Shown here: positions 21,653 to 32,914 of the stretch, piece by piece | Position numbering within the stretch: the first letter of the stretch is position 1 | How the letters are laid out: the number at the start of each line of letters is the position of its first letter | Origin: Adiantum capillus-veneris | Taxonomy: Eukaryota; Streptophyta; Polypodiopsida; Polypodiales; Pteridaceae | Reading direction: 5' to 3' | Length of the DNA stretch: 64,000 nt | NCBI GenBank assembly: GCA_014529385.2 | Contig: CM043952.1 | Coordinates: 157,579,057-157,643,056 of the forward strand | The notes under the pieces: model-generated | The model's input: the letters and a program-made list of their open reading frames with translations, nothing else | What the model was told of the DNA's origin: nothing | Database searches by the model: none | Program-made: the position numbers and the translations under genes

Positions 21653-23846
21653 TTCTAGTGTTCAGTCCCGGACCAGGCTCGATCCCCTTAGCTCCCAGCT
21701 TTAGAGCAAGCGGTCAGAGTCCAGCAGGAGTCAACTGAATATCGAATCGACTTTCAGGTGATGGGGCCGGGGCCAAACAAGGTGGGGTCCAGCTAGCTAG
21801 CCTTGATGTTTCAACCAATTAAGGTTAAATTAAACAGCAGATACCAGTAATTATGATACACTGGTCTCTTTTCCCTTTTGTTGTTGGAGTGAGTGTCTCT
21901 CAGGAGTCAGCATATAATTTGACAAGGCTGTGGAACCATTGATCAGTAGGCCTAATGTAAAAGGTTTGTGATGTAGGCCTACTCTCTAAACAATTCAAGT
22001 TTCAACTCTTCTTAAAGCCGCCTCTCTCTCTCTCCCCCACCACACGGTTCAGCAATAGGCAGTGGTCGTAAAAAGTCTGTCTCAGCTTGAAATTTGGAAA
22101 TTCTACAATGCGCGTTGAGAGCATGGGGAAGGGGCAAAATAGTAATGATTTTCTTTTCAAAAGCATAGGTGATTTCTGTCTAGATCTAGACATATTGCTG
22201 ACCATGTCCAGCTCCCCTCGAACTCTGACCCAGTCTCACATATCCAGGTTGCTTTAAAATTCCAAGGTTGTTAGCTCATTGGATGATTGGACCTTAATTT
22301 CCAAGGTTAAAATTTGAAAAATGGACATTTAAGTTGCAAATGAAGGTCATTTTAGGGTTGCTCCCTTCCCACAAACAAGAAGGCCCTTGAATTAAATCAC
22401 TGACTGTTTAAAAGGACTTGTTGGATGGCATTTTCGCGCCTACTAGTACTAGGCTCTAGCCTCTAGGGCTAGGTAGTGGTTGCTACTATAGCTAGATCTC
22501 ACGAGCTCTCGTGCTGTCCTGGGCCTGACTAGTTGTAAACTGCCTTAACAGCAGAGTGACGTACCTTGAAACTATGGTGAGTTACAAACATCACACTGCA
22601 CAGCCCCACTCCTAATAACCAATACAAGAAAAAAAAGAGGATCACATGAGTACTGTACTTTTCTTTTCTTTTAGGCTTGTGCATCGCTAACTTGCCAGCC
22701 CACGCCACTTTTTCTTCTCGGCTCCGAACAGTCACTACCAATAAAATTGAACGAACAGCCTTCACTCTCACTTGTCATGCACTGTACTGTGCGTGCCCAC
22801 GATTCCTCACCCGTGGGCCGTGAGTTGGAAAGAGCTAGCTATAGCCGGTATATAATATATATATTGTGTAATTTGCAACAAGCTTTTGAACAAAACAAAA
22901 AACAAGAGTTGCTAACAAGCGCCAGTCAAGCCGGTTGTTGCCCACACAAATTATGGAGGCTCAGGGATAAAACAAACCAAACCCCTATATATTAGTAAGG
23001 CCGCCATTCATTATATCCTTTATTTTGTGCAAATATTGATCATATAGCGGTTTATACAGCTAAGCTAGATAAAATTTATCCATTAAATCTAAGGGCACAC
23101 TAGCATCTATCCGGCTTTTGGGAATTGCGACTGGTAATTTTTAGATGGCAACCCGTTTGCCTCTGGGCACTGGGTAGACACCAATTAGGTCTAGGAGAAG
23201 GAGCAATGGACTCGTAATTTTGGAATGCCAAATTGTACTCTTCCTCGGGTGGCGAGTTTGAAACACATACATGCATAAATATAATACTATGGCCCCCCAG
23301 GGCATGACCATTAGAACCGTTTCCAAAAAGCCTGCTTGGAATCTTGGATTGATATGAGCAATCTTCATCAGGCAAAAGAAGTATTGCTTTAGAACTCACC
23401 TTTTTTGCAACACTCGGAGCAAAACAATATAAAGTTTGATTTTGCTCTCCCCCCTAAGTAGTAGACTAACAGTTTCTGCCGCCTCATTTCGGGCTTGTCT
23501 TTTTGACAAAAGCAGGCTGCAGGGTCTCCAAGCTACACGACAGCTATAGTCTGTACAGAAGAGCGGCCTACGGCAACGGTGCCCAAAAAGCGCTCAATTT
23601 GAAATATTCGCAGCAGCGCAATGGAAGCTTTGAAAGGCAGAACGCATTCCAAGTTGTGGCGATTGTAACCCCCAGGCAGCTTCAGAATCCTCAAATGCTC
23701 GCATGCATCGCCAGCATCGCGAACCTCGCCTTTTCCCACACCATCACGAAACTATTTTGGAGGCACAGTGAGGTGTTTCCGCTTTGAAAGGACATGTGCA
23801 AAGTTGAGGTGTTTCCACGTTCAAAGTATTCCAAAAAAAACTATTT

Positions 23847-23879
<33 letters not shown>

Positions 23880-24068
23880 CTTTGTGCAAGGGAGAGCTGC
23901 ATGCTCCCCAGGGCCCACCTCTGTCGCCCTCCCTCATCCTGCTCCTCCCCCTGGCTACCTTCGCCAGCTCCTCTTCTCTCCGCCAGCAAACTGGCCTTGT
24001 GGACACATACTATAAGCCCCCATCACACATCCGTGCCACAGGAGGTTGCAAACCTGAGGCTCATGGGC

Positions 24069-24110
<42 letters not shown>

Positions 24111-24160
24111 CTCTGCCCCACAAATTTTCCTTCTACTAGTACGGCCGGCCGCCTTCAGCA

Positions 24161-24206
<46 letters not shown>

Positions 24207-24700
24207 ATTGCATGCACACCAGCTACTCTCATTTTTGGAATTTAGCCTTCGAATTCATCTCGCAGATTTTGACACGTGTAGAGGGCTCTCCCTCTGCTGT
24301 TATAGAATACATGAGATTCCTGTCGCCTTCGATGGCGGTGCTGTCTACAGTAGCAAAAACAAAGAACTTACGCACAAAGCCATGAGCATATATTTCACCG
24401 ATTTTGGAACTAAGGCCTTTTGTCTCGAGTTTTCACCTTCAATATTCAATCCTTGACTTAAGATGATCTATGTGCCCTTGATGACAATGTTGCTTAATAT
24501 ACACACATTTCATGATTGCACTTTGTGGTCATATAGTTTTCGTGCCCCTAGATCTAGAGCTCCATCTCTTTCATCATTATCCTCCCTCCAGGTGTATATA
24601 TGTTTACACCACCTTTATTGCATGCTTAATTGAGTCTCATCCATCTCAAGGTACATGGATGCATCATGAGGTTGTGCATTACAATACTTGAAAAGGAACA
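21653..24700. other. Region upstream of laccase without a recognised gene
   Basis: Should include the laccase promoter at its left edge. GA/CT microsatellites lie at 23849-23878, 24070-24109 and 24165-24204, the last two separated by 55 bp and opposite in strand, so a transcript could pair across them. Open frames at 23100-23399 (minus) and 23503-23787 (+) have ordinary base composition but no recognised motif. Confidence 0.5.
24070..24204. repeat. Opposed (GA)n and (CT)n microsatellites
   Basis: GA run 24070-24109 and CT run 24165-24204 are mutually complementary and separated by 55 bp, forming a potential 40-bp hairpin. Confidence 0.85.
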
Positions 24701-24771
24701 TTTATAGAATTGTATCTAGAGAGAGAAGACTTAGAGAAGAACTTTTTGTTGAGAGAAAAAAATCTGACCAA

Positions 24772-25210
24772 GTAAATATAGAGAAGGGAAAGGACCATGC
24801 ATCACCTGAGAAAAGGTAAACGGATGAAGCTACTTTGAAATGTGAGATCAAGGGCTTCTTATCATGAGTCTTCACTACTAAGATTGACTTTTGGATAGCG
24901 AGGTTGTGAAGAAGTAACACCAAGTACTTTTAAATTGGCTTGCAAGACAAAACTACTTCAATCGTATCTTCCATGATGACTCAATGCTTGTAAATACAGA
25001 GAAGGGAAAGGACCATATTGCATCACTTGAGAAAAGGTAAACGGATGAAGCTACTTTGAAATGTGAGATCAAGAGCTTCTTATCATGATTCTTCACTACT
25101 AAGATTGACTTTTGTATAGCGAGGTTGTGAAGAAGTAATACCAAGTAATTGTAAACTGGCTTGCATGACAAAACTATTTCAATTGCATCTTCTACAATCA
25201 CTCAATGCTT
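24772..25210. repeat. Tandem duplication of a ~219-bp unit
   Basis: Copy 1 (24772-24989) and copy 2 (24990-25210) both run from gtaaata-agagaagggaaag through aaacggatgaagctacttt and tatagcgaggttgtgaag to tcaatgctt. Differences are few, so the duplication is fairly recent. No coding function recognised. Confidence 0.85.
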
Positions 25211-25294
25211 GTAAAGCTAACACCCTTCTCATGCCTGCTTGACCTACCTCTTGCATTAAGCTATTCAGAAGAACCTTATGTCACAGTACCCTGC

Positions 25295-25410
25295 CATATT
25301 CTTCAAGGTACCACCGTTCTTGCAATGCTTATGGTGGTCTCCAACTGCCATGCATATTCTTCAAGGTACCAAGGATCTTGCAAAGCCTGTGGTGGTCTCC
25401 AACTACCTGC
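25295..25410. repeat. Tandem duplication of a ~58-bp unit
   Basis: catattcttcaaggtacca, cttgcaa, and tggtggtctccaact occur twice in order, at 25295 and 25353. This directly follows the 219-bp duplication. Confidence 0.75.
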
Positions 25411-26644
25411 ATCAAAAACTTGAGGCAAAAAGCATTGTTGAAATGTTGTCGCAATACACAAAATCCTGCATCTCACAATCCCCCATCTCTTCCCTTGCTT
25501 TAATACCTTACCTACTATGGTGCTGCCTGTTGAAGGCTATGGAATTCTTATGCGGAAGGGAAAGCAGACCCCAAAGCTCGCTTATATCGAGGGAGGCTCA
25601 ATCGAGCCCCCACATGGAGGTCAGAAACGGTCCATGCCTTGAGATGGGGGAAGATCCCATTGTTCAAGGGGTTGAATCTATCGTTTAGGTGCATGCCTCA
25701 AGTGTTGACGTCGTTCAAGGGCCATGCACGCAAGTCAAGCTCGCAGTGCACTTCATTTGAGGGCTTTTTTGTTGGCAATGCCTGCAGATCAAGGCTTTGG
25801 CAGCCACGTTCGCAGTTCAGTAGCCACGTCCAGAGGTTAGCATAGGCTTTCGCAGTAAGACGGTAGAGCCACGTCAAAGGGCCAGTGCTAAGAGGGCAAA
25901 GCCACTTAGTAGAGGAAGGGAAAAAGGCAAGGGTTTGATCATTGTGGTTGCAAGCATTTGCAGCCACATGGATCAGACTCTTGTCTTTTTAATGTAGGTT
26001 TTTGAGTGCTTGGCATGTAATTTGTCACAAATTACCTCGCAAAAAAGACAATTATATATAAAGAAAATGAAGCAATTCATCTCCACAACCTACATAACCA
26101 ACTCAAATTCTGGTTTTAGCATCTTGTATTGATAAACAATCAGTCTTCGTATGGAAAGCTACAAACAGTTTTATCTTTGGAGACAATTAAACTCACAACC
26201 AAGGGTATTTTGGGAATTTTGGAAAATTTGAAGAGCATTTTGGGAATTTATGACAAAATAATGGGGGCATATTGGGAATTTTTAAAATTTGAGGGGTATT
26301 TTGGAAATTTCCTCAAATTAGAGGATTGTTATTGGTAATTTTTTCCAAAATCAAATATAATAACATTAATAACCTATGCTACCTTAGTGTGCCACAGTAC
26401 AATGCCAGATAGCCATGAATCGAAGAGGTGTCGGCTACATCTCAGTAAGGATACAAAGTTCACCCCCATGAGCAAGATAGGTTGATCGCAAGGACTGATT
26501 GCTAGCAAGCCGAACATGGGTGCTAGGTAGCATATTTTAGTAGGCTACATCTGCGGGCAGCGGCAATAATGGCCGTCTCTTACTCTTTTTTTTTTGGTCG
26601 AGAGACTGTTGAACCCTCTCTCCACACATTGCCAACTCATCGAT

Positions 26645-26693
<49 letters not shown>
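26645..26693. repeat. (GA)n microsatellite
   Basis: About 48 bp of pure GA. Confidence 0.95.
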
Positions 26694-26697
<4 letters not shown>

Positions 26698-27762
26698 ACA
26701 GGAAATGAAAGTGTCTGGGAGGGGAAAGGGCCGTAAGGTATAGCTAGATAAGGCGCAGGAGCCAAGCGTCATAGGAAAGCTCTGCGAGAGAACATGCAGG
26801 GAACATGCAGGGAATTTCGAAGCTTGCCAGGGGAGGAGACATCAAGAGAATCAAACTGAGTATGCTCCTATTTTCTGCAAATCAAGTGGCTTCTGTGGTT
26901 GTTGGTCTGCTGCCCCAGGTTTTGGGACTCTTGGCAGTGAGTGTGCAGCTGGGCAACTTGAGCGAGAGCAAGAGCAGGTGCAAGAAGGCGGTGAGGGCAA
27001 AGAGCAGCAATATGGGAACGTTGCTTTTTGTAGGCAAGGTGTGAGATTGTGAGCCCATTGGTCAAGGGTAGCTAGTGGTGGTGGCCCGCATATTTAAGGG
27101 TGGGATGGCAATTGCAGCGCGCAACATGTGCGCTATTTGAGGGCTTGGCCGCTGCGCCCATGGCAGTGCATGTGTGCACTGTTCGAGGAATTGGTAGCGA
27201 GTTGTGCTCTCTTCGAGGGTTGCAACCCTGTGCCTTGTCGTGCGTTCTTCAGCAATCAGCCAACTCAACATGGAGTGCCATGTGGATTCCACGTGGGCTG
27301 CTCTAAGAGTTGGCTACAGGCTGTCGAAGTTGGATGCAGCTCTTGCACGGATTTGCTGCCACATGGCAGCAAACCCTCTAACTTTAATATAGATATAGAT
27401 ACTGCTCGCCTTGCCCTCGCACTCATGCTCTCCCACACGTAGGACAACAACGCTCTTTATAGAGCATCAAATCTCCACAAAAAGCATGTTGGACAACCCT
27501 CGTCACTATATGGCACAGCTCTAGCCAGGGGGGAATCTATGGTGGGAAAGAGAAGCGGATATCACAATGCAATCTCAACAGTCCGTCGACTCTGTGAACT
27601 AGGGGTGAACTCAAGGCCAAAATGGCACCCCGAGTTCATTCCTAGTTCACCCGTCTCGTGGGGTGTGGGTCGAACTTAGGACGTTTCGATTGCCACACGA
27701 ATGTCCTACCACCACGATAGTGCGCGTCCCTGCCCATGTTGGCATGGCACATGATCACACCC

Positions 27763-27835
27763 TAGTTTACCCGCTCCTAGTTCACCCTTATTTCACCCCC
27801 AGTTCACCCACCCCTAGTTCACCCCCAGTTCACTA
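27763..27835. repeat. Short tandem array of (cc)cctagttcaccc units
   Basis: Seven or so copies of an 8-16-bp motif built on agttcaccc or tttcaccc in a row; related copies occur at 27600-27660. No function suggested. Confidence 0.6.
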
Positions 27836-27928
27836 CATGATCCGATGGCTGAAATTAAAGCCGCCTCGCTCCCCCAAATTTGGGCCCTAGATCCTCTCTG
27901 AGCCAGAGCCGTGCCCTATAGTGACGAG

Positions 27929-27930
<2 letters not shown>

Positions 27931-27962
<32 letters not shown>
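27931..27962. repeat. (GA)n microsatellite
   Basis: About 32 bp of GA. Confidence 0.95.
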
Positions 27963-27965
<3 letters not shown>

Positions 27966-28218
27966 GCCCCACCACCTTTGCAATCATCGAGGCAGAGGAC
28001 ATGAAACATTTGGACTCCTCAAGAGTCACCACATGGGGGAGAGAGAGCAAGCGACGACATGAGAGTCAACAATCAAATCGATGGCCTATTTTCATTTTTA
28101 TCTCTCTTCCTATGAATCTTCTGGAAAATTTTAGAGGCAAATGGATTATATTTGAAGGCTTTTACACTTAGTTTCTCCAAATCCAAATGTTGTAGGTTTT
28201 CTTTACCTTACAAAGTTA

Positions 28219-28240
28219 ACACTAGTTTGGTAACACTTTA
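28219..28240. repeat. Isolated copy of a terminal inverted repeat
   Basis: acactagtttggtaacac closely matches the reverse complement of the right terminus at 32770-32790 (acactagtttggtaccaac). It may be a solitary end of the same transposon family, or the true left end of a larger element that has absorbed other insertions. Confidence 0.4.
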
Positions 28241-28717
28241 AAGCGTTCCTTTTTTTTTTGTTGCTTTTTAAAACAATGTAGAAAGTTCTTTTATAGAAGA
28301 TATCTAACAAGGTGAAGAGGCACCAAGGTCTCCTAATTTAAGGGGGAAAGAGGAAGAGTAAGTTTAAATAAATCCCTACAATCATATAGAATTTTGTTGT
28401 GTTTTAAAATTAAAGTGAATTATCTATTTTTAAAAAGTGACTCATGACTCACTTAAAATAAAATACATTAATTGAAAGATGTCCAAGATTTTCTATGCCG
28501 TCATCGCCTAACCCTCACTTCTTGCTTGTGTGTCACCAAAAACTTCTCTCGCTTGCGTATTTCCCTTCTCTACCTCTCGACATGTCCCTACAAGCTTGAA
28601 AATCGGTCTTCTATGCAAGCTTGCACCTAAGCTTTCCCCGCCATTCATGGACTTGTACCTACGGAACAATCCCCTTCCCCTATGTCATCTCCACTATGCC
28701 TATGTCGAGGAAGGACG

Positions 28718-28721
<4 letters not shown>

Positions 28722-28760
<39 letters not shown>

Positions 28761-28819
28761 AAGAGAAGAAGAAGAAGAAGAGATTATATTCGCCTAAGTC
28801 TTATGAAGCATTCTTTGCT

Positions 28820-28855
<36 letters not shown>
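28722..28855. repeat. Two (GA)n microsatellites with a GAA-rich interval
   Basis: GA runs at 28722-28755 and 28826-28855, with gaagaagaagaag between them. Apparent open frames across this block are low-complexity. Confidence 0.9.
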
Positions 28856-28859
<4 letters not shown>

Positions 28860-28860
<1 letters not shown>

Positions 28861-29454
28861 ATCCCTAATTGGGAGGCATGGCTTCCATGTGGTTTGGCTC
28901 CCCCTTCTCACTCCTCTAACTCTAAATCTCCTCAGACATCTTCTCATTATCGAAGCCACTAATGGGCCATTTTTTTCTTCTTCTAGTCGATACTCCTACT
29001 CACAAATTGTTTATATTACAAAGGACCCACTTAATTAATAAGGTGAAAGGTGCACATTGCACATCAACATTTTGAAACAAAATAAAATATAAAAGAAGTA
29101 AATAAAAAGACACATTAAAACTTTAAACAAAAGTATATTTTTAATTTTTTCGTATTATAAGAAAAGATAGACTAAATATGCATAGAAAATAATAAAACTT
29201 AGTGAAATGAATTTTGTTAAAGTCCTTCAATGAAAGCAAGGAAGTAAATTAAAAAGACACATTAACAAAAGAATATTTTAATGTTTTGGTATTATAAGAA
29301 AAGATAGATGTAATAAGCATAGAAATAATAAAACAATCTAGTGAAATGATTTTTTTGCAATCCTTAAATGAAAGGATCCTTTATCGCTACACAGTGTTTA
29401 AAAAAGTATTTTTGCCTAAGCGGTGAGTTTCCTCCTTATACAAATGCAAACTGA
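28860..29454. other. Stretch without a recognised gene
   Basis: AT-rich sequence. Two similar segments (29095-29215 and 29235-29345) share aaaagacacattaa, gtattataagaaaagata and gtgaaatgattt, so an old ~130-bp duplication is visible. Nothing coding was recognised. Confidence 0.5.
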
Positions 29455-29990
29455 AAATACTATTAGAAATTTACAAAAATTTTGAACTATTTTCTAGTAT
29501 ATTTTATTAGGTTTTTGTTCCTTTACCATTCTTGCAACCGGCTAATCTTTATTTTCAATTGGCTCAAGGCTAAGCTCCAGTGCTCGAAAACAACCTAGGT
29601 TTAGTGTAATCCCACCTACAAATTTTGAAATTTACATAGAGCGTGGTTTGGTGGTACAAAAAAGGACCTATTTTACTTCTACCGATGAAAAAGTGGGGAC
29701 TGGCAAAATTTTTATAGTTTATGTCAAAACTTTTCAAACGTTGTGTTTTTAGATTATCCTTTTGAAGATCTATCCACTGATATATAGTGTGATAGGTAGT
29801 TTTTCATGTGAAATGTAAAAATTGTAGCTCAAATATTTGTCAAAGGTGCTATCAAGGACAGTCCTTTTTGTACCACCAAAGCGTGCTTTTACTGCTCTAA
29901 ATTTTATATTTGAAGGGGAGAAAACCTACAAAATTTTGAAAAAATTAGTACAATTCGATGTAAAAACCTTCAAATTCTACCAATTTACCT
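29455..29990 (+). repeat. Dispersed AT-rich repeat, interrupted by a MITE
   Basis: The left part (29455-29582, with ttgaactattttct-gtatattttat and ggctcaaggctaagct) matches 38810-39085. The right part (29590-29640 and 29887-29990) matches the reverse complement of 15615-15875 (gtgtaatcccac-tacaaatttt, then tttgaagg-gag). A 246-bp MITE interrupts the match. Confidence 0.6.
29641..29886. mobile_element. MITE with ~26-bp terminal inverted repeats
   Basis: The left end gcgtggtttggtggtacaaa (29641) and the reverse complement of the right end, gcacgctttggtggtacaaa (29886), agree at most positions over about 26 bp. Flanks show tttacatag on the left and tttactgct on the right, possibly a decayed 9-bp duplication of the Mutator type. 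No coding sequence. The paralogous repeat at 15.7 kb lacks it and serves as an empty site. Confidence 0.65.
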
Positions 29991-30419
29991 TTGTTGTTTC
30001 ACATATGTAAGTTTGCCAAGCTTTTGGAAAAAAGTTTTTTTCAAGCACCGCTAAGCTCACACACAACTTTGTCGAACATTGACCTCTCATCATGGGATCT
30101 AACTCCTATGAGTATATTGTTTCAACTTTTGTTCTCTAGAGTCTTCTTCAAGCATGCCCAAAAGAGTAAATGCACCTTTGAAGAATAGCTTTCTATTCAT
30201 AAGACTTTTGAGGCCCTAAGCCTTAGGGACACTTGTTTTACAAAGAAAACTAAACGCCCTTCACCATTTAGGGACTAAGGCCCTTCAATATGCAAAAATA
30301 TTTTGATAAGCTTAATAAACTAGCTAAAGTATCTATAAAAATTATAATTGTTTATTTGTGAACATGAACTCATGAAAACCACCTGCGTAAAATAACAACA
30401 TATATTTTGTCGCAGCACA

Positions 30420-31221
30420 TGAAGGTATTTCTGTGGAAGGTAATTTGGGGTGCTCTACCGACGGGGGTGAAGATTCAAGAGAGAGGGATTGGGACAGATC
30501 GATGCTTGGGGTGCAGGTTGGCTAGCAAAGATCTGGCTCACCTATTCATGGAATGCTAGTGTGTCCAAAGGACATGGAAAATTGGTTTTTTCAAGACTGA
30601 TTTATTCCTTGGAGGTAAGAATTTAGAAAGTCATGCTCTCCTCTCATCAGCACTCAAATTGTCAGGTACTTCTTCTTACATAATGTATGCCAGACAAGGA
30701 ACCACCGAGTGTTCGGAAAAAATCATTTCCCAAACATACAAAATGCCTTTCCTTGAATTTGCCAAGAGGAAGATTTAGAAAATTAGGTTACTTTTTTAGG
30801 TTTTTATATTATTTTTCTCTATTTTGGGACAGAATTTCTCCTTTTCCCCTTGCGCTCAACCGACATTTTGGAAATTGAAAACGGCAAGATATTAAGCTGA
30901 GACATATTTTTCACGAACACTGCCACCGTGTGTTTGAAGGAGATCCTGAAGTGGCAAGCTTCGAAGAAATTATACAAAAAAGTAAAGTATTAATATGGAC
31001 GCTCGGGCGAAAGCAAAACTCGGATGATTGGCTTAGGATTACCGATGCCTTGTACCAAGGATAAGAGGGCGGGCCGTTAGGGGTGGCTCCCCAATTAGCT
31101 GATGTAATTATGGTCTCTCAATGATGTCATGTCTCAACACGAGCATGACAAGATCTTGTAATTTTTTGGGATGATCAATATAATTCACTCACAATTATGA
31201 GTTTTGTCCAAAAAAAAAACA
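30420..31221 (+). pseudogene. LINE (non-LTR retrotransposon) 3' end remnant
   Basis: Encodes FLWKVIWGALPTGVKIQERG, then CLGCRLASKDLAHLFMEC and RTWKIGF. This is the zf-RVT domain that follows reverse transcriptase in plant LINEs (F.W....lpt...L..Rgi....C..C....E...HLF..C.....W). The remaining ~600 bp is broken by stops and ends in an A run (31211-31220) after ataattcactcacaattatg, as expected for a 3' untranslated region with tail. It is 5' truncated, with no endonuclease or RT core visible. Confidence 0.75.
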
Positions 31222-31471
31222 TTTTTCTTTTTTAAATGCAACATTTAACCGCAAAAAAAAAGAACAAAACGCAAGGAATAATCCATATTAGCTATTTAGG
31301 CTCCTGCTTCACATTTTTGCAAGCTTCATGCCAAAGAAAACTGTAATTAAATAGGAAAAGTTGTTTGGACCGATATGCAACTTTTGTAAATTCAATTCTT
31401 CACCAAGTAAAACATGTCTTTCACGCAATTTTACAATTTTATGCTATCAATTCTATCAATTCATTACTTAA

Positions 31472-32790
31472 ACACTAGTTCTGTAATTGGACACTTAAGT
31501 GTCCTGAGACACTAAAGTGTCATGTTTTCCTTCCAAGTTTTGACAATTTATTTGTCAAGTTAGAAAGAAGTTTTTTATACCTTGCTTCTATCATAGGTTG
31601 GTCATGAGGGAAAGAAAACACTCGATTTTTCTCCATGTCAAAATACAATCCATATAGATAAAATTCTCGTAAGTTCTGAGTCATGAATTTTAGTAAAATT
31701 TCAAACTGTTTTGTCCAAAAATTGTAAAATTCTTATATCTTTTTGTAGAGATGACCCTTTTTATGTTTGTAAAAGCCAAGTGTTATCATTTAATGTTACA
31801 AAACACTGGAATGCACTTTAAAGACAAGTTTTCAAGTCACAAGTAAGTTATAGATATAAAATTTCATACTTGAGCATATGTTGAATTAGAGCATAATTTT
31901 GGTCTTCCAAAGCTCTGCTCATGGAATTGGGACTATTCTAGTACAATTTGACAACTACAAATGGCTTTATATGTTGAAACCAAGTAACTACGTATTTTTT
32001 GGGCTCCTTAACTCAATTAAATCTCGTTGCTTGAACTCTATCTTGAATTTTTTATCGTGAAAAAACTCTTGAAAATCTTGAGTTCTCCATAATAACATTA
32101 AAACCAAGGTTTTAAACACCCCAATTATGTATGTACCATGTATTTCGATACATTTAGTTGATCTACATAGAAAGTTTGATATTATTTGAGATTTTGAATG
32201 CTTATGTCTCAAGAATGAAAGTATCAAGGTTCTCTCTTATGGTGTTTTGAATATTTAAAATAATCCAATAATTGTTGCATATCAAAGCCCTTTTATTTGC
32301 CACCTTGAGTCCTAGATGGAAAGGATAAGTAATGCATCACTTTCTAAAACTCACAAATACATCAAAAACATATTTTTCTTTGTATACAACGATATGCTTG
32401 AAATGGCTATATCAAACATATAAAACTTTCCATTATTTTATATACTTCCAGGTCAATTTTTTTTCACATGATACTTTCAATTCTCTATAGCAAAGTTGTG
32501 GAAAAGACACCCAAAATTTTCTACAAGGTCGTTTCATTTTTTCTTGACCTTATAAAGTTGATTTCTTAAAACCATCAATCGTAGTCTTATGAGGGTCAAC
32601 TTGATGAGTATAGTTCTTGATCATGGTAGATTTTAAAATGCAAAGTTATATTTTTAAAAGACCCTCTAACTAACATATTTAAGAATATCAAGAAGGTTTT
32701 CTTAAATAAACTGTCTAATGCAAGTAACATTTAATTTAAATTTGTAAAAAAACGACACTTACGTGTCCTGTGTTGGTACCAAACTAGTGT
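31472..32790. mobile_element. 1.3-kb non-autonomous terminal-inverted-repeat element
   Basis: The left terminus acactagttctgtaattggacacttaagtgtc and the reverse complement of the right terminus (acactagtttggtacc, then ggacacgtaagtgtc) correspond over ~35 bp with one small gap. TAA flanks both ends (31469-31471, 32791-32793). A 3-bp TWA duplication is the habit of PIF/Harbinger elements, but the termini do not obviously match that superfamily. The interior is AT-rich and non-coding apart from a short minus frame (31988-32227). Confidence 0.5.
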
Positions 32791-32914
32791 TAAAAGTATT
32801 AATATTTGATGTTCAACTAAGTTACATTTGATAAATTATATCAAATCTTCGTAAATGTGCATGTTAAAGTTCTCATTTTAAAATTATGAGAGATTATCCT
32901 CAAAGTTGAGTCAT

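Larger units (their letters stand above)
25411..27930. other. Stretch without a recognised gene
   Basis: Includes GC-richer patches (25560-25960, 26700-27440) with short open frames in several phases and no recognised product. A degenerate array of ggtattttgggaattttggaa-like units lies at 26190-26340. A pure GA microsatellite lies at 26645-26693. Repeated agttcaccc motifs lie at 27763-27835. Confidence 0.5.

Noticed and set aside
23100-23399. Minus-strand 99-codon frame, and the 23503-23787 + frame
   Set aside because: No recognised motif, no splice context and overlapping alternatives on both strands; not supported as genes.
23768-24139. Glu-Arg-rich and Leu-Ser-rich open frames around GA/CT runs
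   Set aside because: Microsatellite translation; the same happens at 28530-29038, 39599-39995, 45683-46156, 46215-46819 and 47627-48009.
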